Shown: positions 42,721 to 52,698, numbered from the stretch's first letter. The stretch: DNA of 64,000 bases from Viridibacillus soli (GCF_016612995.1 NZ_JAEOAH010000015.1:1-64000), one strand, 5' to 3'. Notes: generated from the letters alone by a model not told the origin. Program-made: numbers and translations.

Positions 42721-43392
42721 ATCGACTCACTCGAGCTCTCATTTAACATACTCAGAACGGCTTTTGACTCACTCGGGCTCCCATTTAACCTACTCGCTTC
42801 CGCTTTTGACTCACTCGAGCTCTCATTTAACCTACTCGCACCGGCTTTTGACTCACTCGAGCTCTCATTTAACCTACTCGCTGCGGCTTTTGACTCACTC
42901 GAGCTCTCATTTAACCTACTCGCTGCGGCTTTTGACTCACTCGAGCTCTCATTTAACCTACTCGCTGCGGCTTTTGACTCACTCGAGCTCTCATTTAACC
43001 TACTCGCTGCGGCTTTTGACTCACTCGAGCTCTCATTTAACCTACTCGCTGCGGCTTTTGACTCACTCGAGCTCTCATTTAACCTACTCGCTGCGGCTTT
43101 TGACTCACTCGAGCTCTCATTTAACCTACTCGCTTCTGCTTTTGACTCACTCGGGCTCCCATTTAACCTACTCGCTTCCGCTTTTGACTCACCCGGGCTC
43201 CCATTTAACCTACTCGTTTCCGCTTTTGACTCACTCGGGCTCCCATTTAACCTACTCGCATCGGCTTTGGACTCACTCGGGCTCTCATTTAACCTACTCG
43301 CTTCCGCTTTTGACTCACTCGGGCTCCCATTTAACCTACTCGCATCGGCTTTTGACTCACTCGGGCTCTCATTTAACCTACTCGCTTCCGCT
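42721..43392. repeat. 42-bp tandem satellite, 16 units, built from two 21-bp halves
   Basis: Sixteen units of exactly 42 bp start at 42721 and every 42 bases to 43351. Each consists of TTTGACTCACTCGRGCTCYCA plus TTTAACCTACTCGCNNCNGCT-type halves of 21 bp that share TTTRACYYACTCG. Units 4-9 (42847-43098) are identical at every base I checked, while the outer units carry scattered changes, so the core expanded recently. Long frames run through it on both strands only because 42 is a multiple of 3. It lies between the dipeptidase and nitroreductase terminators, and the remaining ~80 bases on each side hold no gene. Confidence 0.95.
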
Positions 43393-43474
43393 TTGCTCGG
43401 CATCGCTCTACTCGAATGAGAATTCTATTTACCTTCAAATCAAATCTCATCACTCAGTTCCTCCGGCTCCAAAT

Positions 43475-43514
43475 CAAAAAAATCCCACATACGCCCAAAA
43501 AACGTATGCGGGAT
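43475..43514 (-). terminator. Intrinsic terminator of the nitroreductase gene
   Basis: AATCCCACATACG / CGTATGCGGGATT hairpin with an A run on its left side. Confidence 0.85.
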
Positions 43515-43552
43515 TACTAGCACTATACAAAGATTGTGCTCAATATTTAATG

Positions 43553-44125
43553 TTACTCTCCGAAAATGGTTACAATTTCAGCTGCTGATTTGCGTGGTTT
43601 TTCTTTTGGTACGAGATCATAATGGCCGAATTGTAGCATGCTGATAATGCGTTCACCTTGTTTGATGCCCATTGGTGCGCGGAATTTTGGATTATCTAAC
43701 CATGCAGGTGTTTTCCAGCATGTACCGATGCCGTAATCCCATGCTAGTAATTGCATATTTTGAATGAAGGCACTTGCTGCACCAAAGTCTTCTAAACGCT
43801 CTTTTTGACGTGTATCTTCAGGAATAACTACGAAAGCATAGGCACCTGGTAATGAGAACTTACTCATTTTATTTAAAAGTTCATCTTCAGAAAGTTCTTT
43901 CCAATTTGGCACGACAAATTCACGAATTAGATCTTTTAATGGCTCTAATTCAGGACCGCAGGCAACAACTAAGCGCCAAGGTTGACGGTTACCGTGGTTT
44001 GGTGCCCATACCGCATCATCTATAATAGCCATCAGGTCCTCGCGATCGACTGGTTGGCCATTGAACATTTTAATAGAACGACGTTGTGTAATAGCCTCTT
44101 TTACTGTTAATGATTGTATACTCAT
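43553..44125 (-). CDS. Nitroreductase family flavoprotein
   Basis: 190-residue FMN-dependent nitroreductase of the short YdjA/TdsD-like type. The FMN-binding RRSIKMF at the start, WAPNHGNRQPWRLVV and the C-terminal GHYDLVPKEKPRKS are typical. The ATG at 44125 (MSIQSLTV) follows AGGAGAG by 6 bases. It transfers hydride from NAD(P)H to nitro or quinone compounds; the natural substrate is unknown. Confidence 0.9.
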   Translation of the reverse strand: MSIQSLTVKEAITQRRSIKMFNGQPVDREDLMAIIDDAVWAPNHGNRQPWRLVVACGPELEPLKDLIREFVVPNWKELSEDELLNKMSKFSLPGAYAFVVIPEDTRQKERLEDFGAASAFIQNMQLLAWDYGIGTCWKTPAWLDNPKFRAPMGIKQGERIISMLQFGHYDLVPKEKPRKSAAEIVTIFGE

Positions 44126-44229
44126 TTTTATCTCTCCTATTCTGTTAATCTTCAAAAATCGGCAGTCATTTCCATCATACGATTTATAGATACATCACTA
44201 TTCACAATACCATATTCGATTCAAAATAC

Positions 44230-44262
44230 AAAAAATGATGCAAGAATTCTCCATCATTTTTT
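44230..44262 (-). terminator. Intrinsic terminator of the diguanylate cyclase gene
   Basis: AAAAAATGATG / CATCATTTTTT hairpin directly after the stop codon. Confidence 0.82.
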
Positions 44263-44263
44263 A

Positions 44264-46084
44264 TCATAAAAATGTCACTTGATTTCGCCCGTTATTTTTT
44301 GACTCGTATAGCGCTCTATCGGCCGTTTCGACAAAGGCACTAACTGATTTATATAGGTGCATATATGTTGTTGTTCCACCGATACTAATGGTCGCAAAAT
44401 GGGGGTCACTTCTACCTTTATGTTCTAACTGGGCATTTTCAACTGAACTTCGAATTTTCTCGGCAAGTCCCCTTGCCTCGTCCTGATCCATTTTCCGCAA
44501 GACGATTGCGAATTCTTCTCCCCCATAGCGTGAAATAACACCTCTGTCAGCGACGATATCCCTCATTATATTAACTATATAGCAAATAAGGTCATCACCT
44601 TTTAAATGGCCGTATGTATCGTTATATTTTTTAAATTCATCAATATCAATCATTAATAATGTGAGTGACCACTTTTCTACGTAACTTTCACGGAAGCAAA
44701 TTGGCAGATGATCATTAAAATAGCGGCGATTATTAATACCCGTTAAGCCGTCTAATTCGGTCAACTGCTTCAAACGCTCATTTTTATCCTGTAGTTCTAA
44801 TGTTCTTTCATGAATTTTCTCATCGAGTGATGTATTTAACACTATCAATTCCTTGCTAAGTAACTCGGATTCATGGAATTTCTGTGCGTAACTTCGGCTC
44901 AGGTTAAACGCTTGTAAAACAACGTAGATGAAAAAACCGTAAATCGTCATGATGAATGTTTCAATTACGCCCTTTTCGAACAAATAATCATTTATAACGG
45001 TGAAGCAAAATAACAAGTTTGCTATAAAATTCAATAACGCAGTTGGCCTCTTATTCAAAATGGCCTTCATCAATATAAACACTACATAGAACATTAAAAT
45101 AAAGGTAAGTGGAAAGACGCAAAAGAATAGTGATTTAAAGAAACCTGGCGACGTCACCCATGTTAGCAATACTGATGGCAGAATCATTGCCGTAACAATA
45201 TAAACCGGCTTTTTGCTCGTTTCTTTTGGAAATAGCCGATAAATAAAAGCCATATATAACAGGACGGATATATAGATTAATGTATCCTCTATCCTCATTA
45301 GTAAAAACCAAGAGAGTTGTGAAAATTGCATTTGTAAAAACATTGGTCCAACGAATAATGAACGCCCCGCGATGAATAAACTCAACAAACCAAAGTACAG
45401 GAAAGGTCGCTCCTTCTTTCTATATAAAAATACAACTATATGATATATCCCTATAATAATTATGCTACCATTCATAAATAAGAGAGCCGTTTGTTGGTCC
45501 ACATTATAATTGACAATCGCATTCGCTTGTCCAAATAAAATCTCCTGATTGGCACCACCTACAACATTCGCAAAATTTGACACATGCAATATGACTAAAA
45601 CTGCATCTGACTTAGGTATAAAATAACCAATTCTTGGTGCCATCACTGGTGTAGTTGAATCTTTCGAAGTACCAACAAAGCCATTGGATGATATACGCAT
45701 GTCATCTACAAATAATGTATAGGCACTCGATTGAAATCGAGTGGAGAGCGCCAATGTATGACCAATCTTCTCTTTAGGAATTTGTATACGTAATGCATAT
45801 GTAGCAAAGCCATCTGCACTGCCTAACTGATCATTCCAGGTGCTTGGTAAATCTGCCATCTTCACATTAGATTCTCTCGTCCTCTTCTCTATTTCTTTAG
45901 AAGTCAATAATTCTTTAGAGAAAAATAACCATTCTCCACGCAGCGGAATGACGGATTTCTCTATTAAATTCTTATTATTAATCACTAGTAAACCATCTTG
46001 TATATGGTAATCAGTTTTATAATCAACGAATGCACAACCACTGAGGATGAATACAAATAGTAGTAATGCGCGTATGTTTCTCAA
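44264..46084 (-). CDS. Membrane diguanylate cyclase with 7TMR-DISM sensor
   Basis: 606 residues. A lipobox-like LSGC (Cys17) ends a short signal; an extracellular jelly-roll DISM domain follows (about 45-190, with PLRGEWLFF and PSTW), then seven hydrophobic segments (about 200-395), a short coiled coil (FHESELLSKELI...LQDKNERLKQL) and a GGDEF domain. The active-site loop is RYGGEEF (about 519-525) with DIDEFKKYNDTYGH upstream, so it should make cyclic di-GMP. No RxxD inhibitory site precedes the loop. A TTG start at 46084 follows GGAGG by 7 bases. The sensed ligand is probably a carbohydrate-like molecule (family inference). Confidence 0.92.
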   Translation of the reverse strand: MRNIRALLLFVFILSGCAFVDYKTDYHIQDGLLVINNKNLIEKSVIPLRGEWLFFSKELLTSKEIEKRTRESNVKMADLPSTWNDQLGSADGFATYALRIQIPKEKIGHTLALSTRFQSSAYTLFVDDMRISSNGFVGTSKDSTTPVMAPRIGYFIPKSDAVLVILHVSNFANVVGGANQEILFGQANAIVNYNVDQQTALLFMNGSIIIIGIYHIVVFLYRKKERPFLYFGLLSLFIAGRSLFVGPMFLQMQFSQLSWFLLMRIEDTLIYISVLLYMAFIYRLFPKETSKKPVYIVTAMILPSVLLTWVTSPGFFKSLFFCVFPLTFILMFYVVFILMKAILNKRPTALLNFIANLLFCFTVINDYLFEKGVIETFIMTIYGFFIYVVLQAFNLSRSYAQKFHESELLSKELIVLNTSLDEKIHERTLELQDKNERLKQLTELDGLTGINNRRYFNDHLPICFRESYVEKWSLTLLMIDIDEFKKYNDTYGHLKGDDLICYIVNIMRDIVADRGVISRYGGEEFAIVLRKMDQDEARGLAEKIRSSVENAQLEHKGRSDPHFATISIGGTTTYMHLYKSVSAFVETADRALYESKNNGRNQVTFL

Positions 46085-46179
46085 ATGTATTCCTCCCTTA
46101 ATTCGATAATAGGTTAAAAAGGGTTGTTCTCATAACTATTTTTCCTGCATACTGTAAAAAAGAGCCTGGAGGATGTAGT

Positions 46180-46770
46180 ATGTTTTATTTCACGATTTGT
46201 TATTGGGTAATTAGTTATTTTGTCGGTACAATGATGACCGCATGGTGGATTGGTAAATGGAAGAAAATCGATTTACGCGAGCATCGTAGTGGTAATTTAG
46301 GTGCTAGAAATGCTGGTGCAGTGATTGGTAAACCTGCGTTCTTTCTTACTTTCTTTGGTGATGGAAGCAAAGGTGCCCTCATTGTTTTACTTGGCTACTT
46401 GCTTGACGAATCACAATTCGCCATCACTGTTGCTGGAGCTCTCGTTATTGTCGGTCATTTATTTCCGATTTGGTTAAAAGGCAAAGGTGGCAAAGGAATA
46501 GCCACGTTTATCGGTGTTGCTCTTTCTTTAGATCCACTACTATTTGTATCTTTTGTTGTTGGCTTTTTATTTCCTTTCCCTTTCTTAAAAAGCGCGACAC
46601 TAAGTATGCTCATTGGATATGTGTGCTATGTCCTATGGATTATTTACGTTGGAATGCTACCAGTTGCATCGCCAATCGTCCTTATTATACTTATTATTCT
46701 TTACAAACATCGCTTTGATATCAAAGAATCATATCAAGAAAAAGCTTGGCAATCCAAAAAAGGTGAGTGA
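46180..46770 (+). CDS. plsY: Glycerol-3-phosphate acyltransferase PlsY (paralogue)
   Basis: 196-residue membrane enzyme of the PlsY family that transfers acyl from acyl-phosphate to glycerol-3-phosphate. Three signature loops are intact: SGNLGARNAGAVIG, GDGSKGA and GHLFPIWLKGKGGKGIAT. About five hydrophobic segments. GGAGG is 7 bases before the ATG. Housekeeping plsY in bacilli usually sits next to parE/parC; here it is alone, so this may be a second copy. Confidence 0.88.
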   Translation: MFYFTICYWVISYFVGTMMTAWWIGKWKKIDLREHRSGNLGARNAGAVIGKPAFFLTFFGDGSKGALIVLLGYLLDESQFAITVAGALVIVGHLFPIWLKGKGGKGIATFIGVALSLDPLLFVSFVVGFLFPFPFLKSATLSMLIGYVCYVLWIIYVGMLPVASPIVLIILIILYKHRFDIKESYQEKAWQSKKGE

Positions 46771-46808
46771 ATCGATTTCCTCAAAATGTATTTTAGCAGA
46801 ACATAGTT

Positions 46809-46846
46809 AACCCGACCTACATTGTATTACATAGGTCGGGTATTTT
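46809..46846. terminator. Terminator between convergent plsY and amidase genes
   Basis: ACCCGACCTA / TAGGTCGGGT hairpin followed by ATTTT on the right; the left side is less U-rich for the opposite gene. Confidence 0.8.
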
Positions 46847-46847
46847 A

Positions 46848-47347
46848 TCATATTGGTAATATAACATCTTCTATGTGAAAAAAGTAATATTTCATATTCG
46901 GCGTATACGCAGTTGAATCTTTATATTCCCATGGTCGATGAAAGCTATTGGATGTGTGGGCATTCACATGAGGTACACCATCTTGAATACTTGTAACGAT
47001 GACGGAATGGTCGATTCTCCCATCACCTTGGAAATCGTAAAAAATGACATCCCCAAGCTCTAATTCACTGGCAGATGCAACTCGCTTCCCCCTCAGTCCC
47101 TTCTTGGAATTTTCTAAATACCAACGCAAAGAATGCGATGTACTCCAACTAAAACTCCAACTACCTCCTTTTAGCCACCAGCCCTCCAATCGGTTTGGCG
47201 CTCCCCACATAGGTGCGCTGCCTGCAAACAAACATTGCGATATAAAATTCGTACAATCCACATCGAATCGCGGAAATGCTGGATTGTAGCTATCCCACCA
47301 TTTATCGGCATAGCGTACAGCTGCTTCTCGATTATAAACTGCTTCAT
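46848..47347 (-). pseudogene. Amidase-domain protein with a frameshift in its first codons
   Basis: From about 47330 leftward one frame encodes a complete amidase_6-type domain: YNREAAVRYADKWWDSYNPA, the catalytic Cys in DCTNFISQC, the His in GRIDHSVIVTS and NAHTSNSFHRPW. This frame has no start codon: AAGGAGG and the ATG at 47347 (ATGAAGCAG) are one base out of phase. A single missing base in codon 2 or 3 explains it; an assembly error is possible. If repaired, the protein has about 166 residues and lacks the N-terminal region found in longer relatives. Confidence 0.75.
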
Positions 47348-47643
47348 CACACCTCCTTGCTCATTTATATGCACTGTTTGGCTGAAATATTTCTCTTACT
47401 GCAAAATATTTTCCATCTAGCAGTCATTTAGCTATAAAAATTAGTCTCTATGTAGCTAGTATATTTAAAAAGAACCTCAGAATATTACTCTCTATTACAC
47501 TTATATGAAATTTGACAGTGTCTTTACATTTAAACAACAATTGTAATATTCCTGATTTGAATCCCCAATATAAGTCAAAAATTTGGTACAATAAAAGTAA
47601 CTTATTTGTTTCTCCTATTTTACGTTTGAAAGGGTGTTTGAAT

Positions 47644-48666
47644 TTGACACAGCACGCAGAAAAAGAAATTGTTGAGTCGACCTTATTATGTGACAAGAAG
47701 GGTAATTTAAATCCTTCTGCCATAGGTTTCGCTCGAAAACCAATTATTAATAGTAATTTAAAAGGTCATTTTATGCGTAAAAAGAAATGGAATCATTGGT
47801 GTGTTTTCGGTGATGAAATTATGTTCTCCGCAACAATCAGCCATTTAGACTATGCAGCCGTTTGTTTCGTTTACTTCCTTGATTATGAAACACAGCGTTA
47901 TTTTGAAAAAACAATAACAATTCCATTAGGCAATAAAGTGAAAATGCCTACAAACGTATTGGAAACTGTGAATTTTAATCATGAAGAAATGAAAATTCAA
48001 CTGTTATACGCACAAAATGAAACACAAATGACTGTAACTATTCCTAATTTCGATGGTGATTTACTGCATGCAGACCTAACAATCAAACATCCTATAAACG
48101 ACGACTCTCTAAACGTTGTCATCCCATGGAATCGTCAAATATTCCAATTTACTGCGAAGCATCATTCATTACCCACAAACGGCTATGTAAAAATAGGTGA
48201 AAAACGTTACAATTTTCAAGAAGAAGAGTGCTTCGCTGTGCTCGACTATAGCCGAGGTATTTGGCCACGTGAAGCAACATGGAACTGGGCAATGGCTTCT
48301 CAAAAATGTGGTGGTCACCGCATCGGACTAAATTTAGGAGGCCAATGGACAGACGGCACCGGCATGACAGAAAATGCTGTCTTCCTAGACGGTAAAATGA
48401 CAAAAATCCATGAAGATGTTATTTTTGAATACGATCCAAAAAATTTCATGAAGCCTTGGCACATTAATTCCAAATTCACAGATGACGTGCAACTTACATT
48501 CACCCCCTTCTTTGAACGTGTCGCCGCAACAAATGCCAAAGTAATCAAATCTGAAGTTCACCAAATGGTCGGCTACTTCAACGGTCGCATCCGATTAGAA
48601 AGCGGCTGTTACTTACCAATACAACAACTACTCGGCACTGCAGAAGAACATTTAGTAAAATGGTGA
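47644..48666 (+). CDS. DUF2804 family protein
   Basis: 340 residues beginning at TTG 47644 (AAGGG 9 bases upstream). The conserved DUF2804 segments include SAIGFARKPIINSNLKG, LDYSRGIWPREATWNWA, IGLNLGGQWTDGTGMTENA and the C-terminal hydrophobic strand-rich part. The protein is predominantly beta and soluble. Function is unknown; distant relation to lipocalin-like tocopherol-cyclase folds is sometimes suggested. Single gene with a terminator. Confidence 0.85.
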   Translation: MTQHAEKEIVESTLLCDKKGNLNPSAIGFARKPIINSNLKGHFMRKKKWNHWCVFGDEIMFSATISHLDYAAVCFVYFLDYETQRYFEKTITIPLGNKVKMPTNVLETVNFNHEEMKIQLLYAQNETQMTVTIPNFDGDLLHADLTIKHPINDDSLNVVIPWNRQIFQFTAKHHSLPTNGYVKIGEKRYNFQEEECFAVLDYSRGIWPREATWNWAMASQKCGGHRIGLNLGGQWTDGTGMTENAVFLDGKMTKIHEDVIFEYDPKNFMKPWHINSKFTDDVQLTFTPFFERVAATNAKVIKSEVHQMVGYFNGRIRLESGCYLPIQQLLGTAEEHLVKW

Positions 48667-48672
48667 AAAGAA

Positions 48673-48712
48673 TAGGACAGCCTCTCATTTGATTGAGAGA
48701 CTGTCCTTTTCT
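48673..48712 (+). terminator. Intrinsic terminator of the DUF2804 gene
   Basis: AGGACAG-CCTCTCA / TTGAGAG-ACTGTCCT hairpin followed by TTTCT. Confidence 0.85.
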
Positions 48713-48819
48713 ATTGAGCAATCGCTAGGGATACGAATTTGGTGAGATTGGATTACTTTCAAAGTAGCAATAGTTCGCGCTACTCATCAACTAACTATGC
48801 CACCCCCGCTCCTAAGCAC

Positions 48820-49539
48820 CTACCTATTCCCATGCAAATACATCTTCTCTGGGTAATCTGTAAATACAGCATCAGCACCGATTTCCTCCATTAAATCATA
48901 GTCTTCAACACTGTTCACGGTATACACACGTACTATATTTCCCCTTGCAATTGCCGTTTTAACGGCTTCGCGCTTAGCTGCTACTAATGAAACATGCAAT
49001 GCTTGGGTACCTATCATTACGCCGTATTCATGCAGATTCACTAATATTTTCATAAATAACGCGCCTACTTCATTGTGTGGAGCTTTTTTCAGTACACGCT
49101 CAACCATTTCATGATCAAATGATGAAAAGATGACTCGATCTAACATGTCATATGCTTCGAGCATTGCAACCACTTCATCTTCTATTCCTTCATATAAGAA
49201 AACATCCGTTTTTAGCTCAATATTAATCATATGGTGTGTAGTTTTGAAAACTTCCAACACTTCTTGCAATGTAGGCATTTTTTCGCCAGCGAATTGTGTT
49301 CCCTTCCACGAACCGAAGTCGTATGAGCGTATTTCTTCAAAGGTCATATCACGGATATATCCCTCTCCGTCTGAAGTCCGATTAATACGTTCGTCGTGAT
49401 TGATAACAAGAACCCCGTCTTTTGTACGTTGGACATCTAATTCAACGCCGTAAATAGGTAATCTTGCTGCTTCACGGAAAGAAATGAGCGTGTTTTCTGG
49501 GAAATCTCCTGAAGCTCCGCGGTGTGCATATATTTTCAT
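48820..49539 (-). CDS. Glycerophosphodiester phosphodiesterase
   Basis: 239-residue cytoplasmic GDPD (UgpQ-like): no signal peptide, TIM-barrel motifs HRGASGDFPENT at the start, GVELDVQRTKDG (the Glu-x-Asp metal pair) and INHDERINRTSDG (the second catalytic His), with VFTDYPEKM at the end. It releases glycerol-3-phosphate from glycerophosphodiesters. GGAGG precedes the ATG at 49539. Confidence 0.93.
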   Translation of the reverse strand: MKIYAHRGASGDFPENTLISFREAARLPIYGVELDVQRTKDGVLVINHDERINRTSDGEGYIRDMTFEEIRSYDFGSWKGTQFAGEKMPTLQEVLEVFKTTHHMINIELKTDVFLYEGIEDEVVAMLEAYDMLDRVIFSSFDHEMVERVLKKAPHNEVGALFMKILVNLHEYGVMIGTQALHVSLVAAKREAVKTAIARGNIVRVYTVNSVEDYDLMEEIGADAVFTDYPEKMYLHGNR

Positions 49540-49713
49540 TAATATTTTCCTCCAAAAAATTATTCGTTATCATTATGCTGTATTTTTTAAAAAATTCAAA
49601 CAATTGTAAACTTTCACTTGTACTCTCGTATTTCATGTAGTAATATTTATCATTGCTATTAAAACCCCAACATCTTCAACAGGACGCAAAATTGCCAAAT
49701 TGGAGGACTGTAT

Positions 49714-51945
49714 ATGACACAGAAGCATCCCGATTTTGAACAAGAAGCGCAGCGCCTGGCGTTCACAAAACATTATATGCGACAACTTTTAGAAGAATCC
49801 AAACGTGATGTGCAATCTGCACAGGACAGTATTCGACAATCGATGGCTGATTTAGAATATTTAGATTCGAGTTTAAGCTACCTCAACATTTTAACGAACG
49901 CTCGTTTTTTCGAAATGGCACGTGACCAAAAAGAAGGGCTTGAAGCAATTAAGCAAAAACCTTATTTTGCCCGGATTCATTTTCAAAAGGAAGGCGAACC
50001 TGCCGAAAAACTTTATATTGGTAAAACCTCTCTCTTTGACCGTGAAACACAGGAGCCAATCATCGTCGACTGGCGCTCTCCCGTCGCAAATGTATACTAT
50101 GATGGGCGACTTGGCGACCTTACTTACAAAGTACGCGATGAGGAATACAATGGGCATCTCTTTTCAAAACGGCAATATAAAATTGAAGAAGGCCAGCTGC
50201 TAGACGTTCAAGATATCGATTTGACTACAAATGATGAGTTATTACAAGAAGCTCTTGCCGGCAAGGCCGATATACGCCTTACTGAAATCGTGTCGACTAT
50301 TCAAGCCGAGCAAAATGCTATCATTCGTGCTCATTTAAAGCAACCCATACTTGTACAAGGTGCAGCCGGATCAGGGAAAACGACGATTGCACTCCATAGA
50401 ATTTCTTATTTCCTATACACTATGGGCGAGCATTTCAACGCCAAAGAACTTATGATTTTAGCACCTAACCAGCTGTTCATCGATTATATTGGCGATGTTT
50501 TGCCTGAACTTGGTGTCGATCAAATTTGCCAAACGACCTACTCAGAATATGCGCAGCAAGCAACTGGCATTAAACTGAAAATCCAAAATCCAAATGAACA
50601 ACTAGAAAAACTTGTAAGCGAAGACGCTATCGATCCAACCGTACTATGGCTGACAAAAATGAAAGGCTCGCTTGCCTATCGTGATGTAATGGACCGCTAT
50701 ATAAGAAGAATTGAAGCAGAAATAGCCGAGCAATTCGAAGACGTTTATATCGAAAAGTATCGCATTTTAAAAGGCTCACACTTGAGAAAACTCTTCTTAG
50801 GTGACTTCTCCTATATGCCTATTGAAAAACGAATTGACCGTATTAAATCCGTTTTACAAAATTATGTGCGACAAAAGAAAAAGCAAATTCTTCTTACGTT
50901 AAATAAGAGATATGATGATATTTTAGATAAGGCATTGTTTGGTATTCAAGATGCCGCCAAACGGAAGCAAACCGTAACAAAATGGATTGATGAGCGTGAT
51001 GAGCGTATTCCGGCTGTTGAAAAGCAGGCTAAATCCACCTCTTCAAATTATATGAAACGCTTTAAAAAACAAAAAATCAAAGCACTTTACCGAGAATTTT
51101 TGACCAATCCTGATTTGCAGAGCGAGTTGACCCCAGAGTGGTCCGATGCTGAGCACGAACAATTTTGCAATGCGCATATGAAAGAATCTTGGGCACTAGA
51201 AGATTTAGCTGCCATCTTCTATTTGCATGCCAAAATCAAAGGTGTCAGCGAACAATGGAAAATGCGCGTTGTCTTCATCGATGAAGTGCAGGATTATAGT
51301 TTATTCCAGCTGGCTGCTTTAAAAGAAGGTCTTGAAACCGATATGTTTACGATGGTAGGCGATTTAGCTCAAGGAATACATAGCTATCGTTCCTTAACTG
51401 ATTGGGCTCCTGTTCGTGAGTTATTCCCACGCGCTACTTATAAAACATTGCAAAAAAGCTATCGTACTACAATTGAAATTATGGCTGTGGCGAATGAAAT
51501 TTTATCTAAAATGGAAGAAGATCTACCACTTGTCGAACCGGTTGTCCGTCACGGTGATGAGCCGACCTTTCATGAGATGAAAGAACTTGACCCGGCAGAA
51601 ATTGAACTGATTCATCAGCAAATTCGAGATAAAGGACATCGCTCCATCGCGCTCATTTGTAAAACCTCTGATGAGACAATGGCTTATACAAAGTTATTGC
51701 AAAAGGCCGGCGTTATGGCGCAAACTTTATCTGAATCATCCGAGATTGACCAGGATGCGCTGCTCGTCATTCCAAGTCATTTAGCAAAAGGTCTCGAATT
51801 CGATGCTGTTATTGTCACCGCGATTGAAAAGCCATTTCATGATTCGGCACTTGATCGCAAACTTTTATATGTGGCGGTCACTCGTGCCATGCATGAGCTA
51901 CATTTAGTAGGCTCTGCACGCAGTTCGTTTTTATTAGAAGAATAA
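49714..51945 (+). CDS. helD: RNA polymerase recycling motor ATPase HelD
   Basis: 743-residue UvrD-like superfamily 1 protein. The N-terminal arm is a coiled coil (about 1-95) that enters the RNA polymerase secondary channel in HelD; Walker A GAAGSGKT is about residues 216-223, Walker B VFIDEVQDYS follows, and motifs including TMVGDLAQGIHSYRS and LYVAVTRAMHEL are in place. It removes stalled RNA polymerase from DNA using ATP. GGAGG is 8 bases before the ATG. Length is close to B. subtilis HelD. Confidence 0.94.
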   Translation: MTQKHPDFEQEAQRLAFTKHYMRQLLEESKRDVQSAQDSIRQSMADLEYLDSSLSYLNILTNARFFEMARDQKEGLEAIKQKPYFARIHFQKEGEPAEKLYIGKTSLFDRETQEPIIVDWRSPVANVYYDGRLGDLTYKVRDEEYNGHLFSKRQYKIEEGQLLDVQDIDLTTNDELLQEALAGKADIRLTEIVSTIQAEQNAIIRAHLKQPILVQGAAGSGKTTIALHRISYFLYTMGEHFNAKELMILAPNQLFIDYIGDVLPELGVDQICQTTYSEYAQQATGIKLKIQNPNEQLEKLVSEDAIDPTVLWLTKMKGSLAYRDVMDRYIRRIEAEIAEQFEDVYIEKYRILKGSHLRKLFLGDFSYMPIEKRIDRIKSVLQNYVRQKKKQILLTLNKRYDDILDKALFGIQDAAKRKQTVTKWIDERDERIPAVEKQAKSTSSNYMKRFKKQKIKALYREFLTNPDLQSELTPEWSDAEHEQFCNAHMKESWALEDLAAIFYLHAKIKGVSEQWKMRVVFIDEVQDYSLFQLAALKEGLETDMFTMVGDLAQGIHSYRSLTDWAPVRELFPRATYKTLQKSYRTTIEIMAVANEILSKMEEDLPLVEPVVRHGDEPTFHEMKELDPAEIELIHQQIRDKGHRSIALICKTSDETMAYTKLLQKAGVMAQTLSESSEIDQDALLVIPSHLAKGLEFDAVIVTAIEKPFHDSALDRKLLYVAVTRAMHELHLVGSARSSFLLEE

Positions 51946-52000
51946 AAATAAAGAGGCCCTCCAAAAGTCGTTTACCTGCCGACAATTGGTAGCCTCCTTT

Positions 52001-52138
52001 TTATTTCCTTGTAGACAGTGGATAATAACTTTGTTTTTTAAAAAGGATATTCATAATCGTACGGAGAATGCCTTTTTTCTCTTTAACTAATCGCTTTGCA
52101 TTCTTTTCATCGGCTTTTCCTAGTGCAGGTAATCTCAT
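52001..52138 (-). CDS. Small basic protein, 45 residues
   Basis: ATG at 52138 with GGGGAG 8 bases upstream; the product starts MRLPALGKADEKNAKRL and is rich in Lys/Arg with one short hydrophobic patch (ILRTIMNILF) that could make an amphipathic membrane helix. Convergent with helD; its 3' end overlaps the hairpin region after helD. No family recognised. Confidence 0.55.
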   Translation of the reverse strand: MRLPALGKADEKNAKRLVKEKKGILRTIMNILFKKQSYYPLSTRK

Positions 52139-52361
52139 TGTAGATCTCCCCTTCACGATAGTTATTGTACTATCTTCACAATACCATTAGTTTATGAATA
52201 TTATCGACTAAATATGTTTATTTTTTGTAAAATTTAATGATAATTCTAATTATTTTTTTACCAATGTAAATTCATGATAAAGTAATTGATTTTATCAGGC
52301 AGTAGGTGCTGTTGCTTTAACATATTGATGCACTGTTATAAACAAAAATAGCACCGTTTAT

Positions 52362-52562
52362 CAGGGGTGTTTATTATCTAATTTTAACCATATTCATTAA
52401 AGTGGTAGGTGGATTTTCGCTATGGGATGCTCACTTTCCGTGGGCAAGCACCCTCCGCTACAATCAACTAAAAAATGTAGTAACATACGCTAATATTGAA
52501 CATAAAAAAACCATTTTAACGGTAAATAACAACCTAATATCCCTCTAATCAACACACCGGAT
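52362..52562. mobile_element. MITE-like element, copy 1 (~201 bp)
   Basis: The body matches the element at 58757-58954 nearly throughout. Left end CAGGGGTGTTTATTATC and right end CTAATCAACACACCGG are imperfect inverted repeats; CGTTTAT occurs on both sides (52355-52361, 52563-52569), consistent with a target duplication. It contains the GGATGCTC-type hairpin core and AAAACCATTTTAACGGT. No coding capacity. The 160 bases to its left hold no gene. Confidence 0.8.
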
Positions 52563-52698
52563 CGTTTATAAAAAGGTTGATCCAAATTTTCAGTAAAAAT
52601 GCGATTTTTTCTTTTCTTATTAAGATAATGAAACTAAAATATATTTCATTCGTATAAAATTTATAATTAGGAATTTCAACGAAAGAAGGTATATCTTT

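Noticed and set aside
42549-43588. Long repetitive proteins of 240-315 residues across the 42-bp satellite on both strands
   Set aside because: No ribosome site or plausible start for any of them; frames are open in several phases simply because the unit is a multiple of three without stops.
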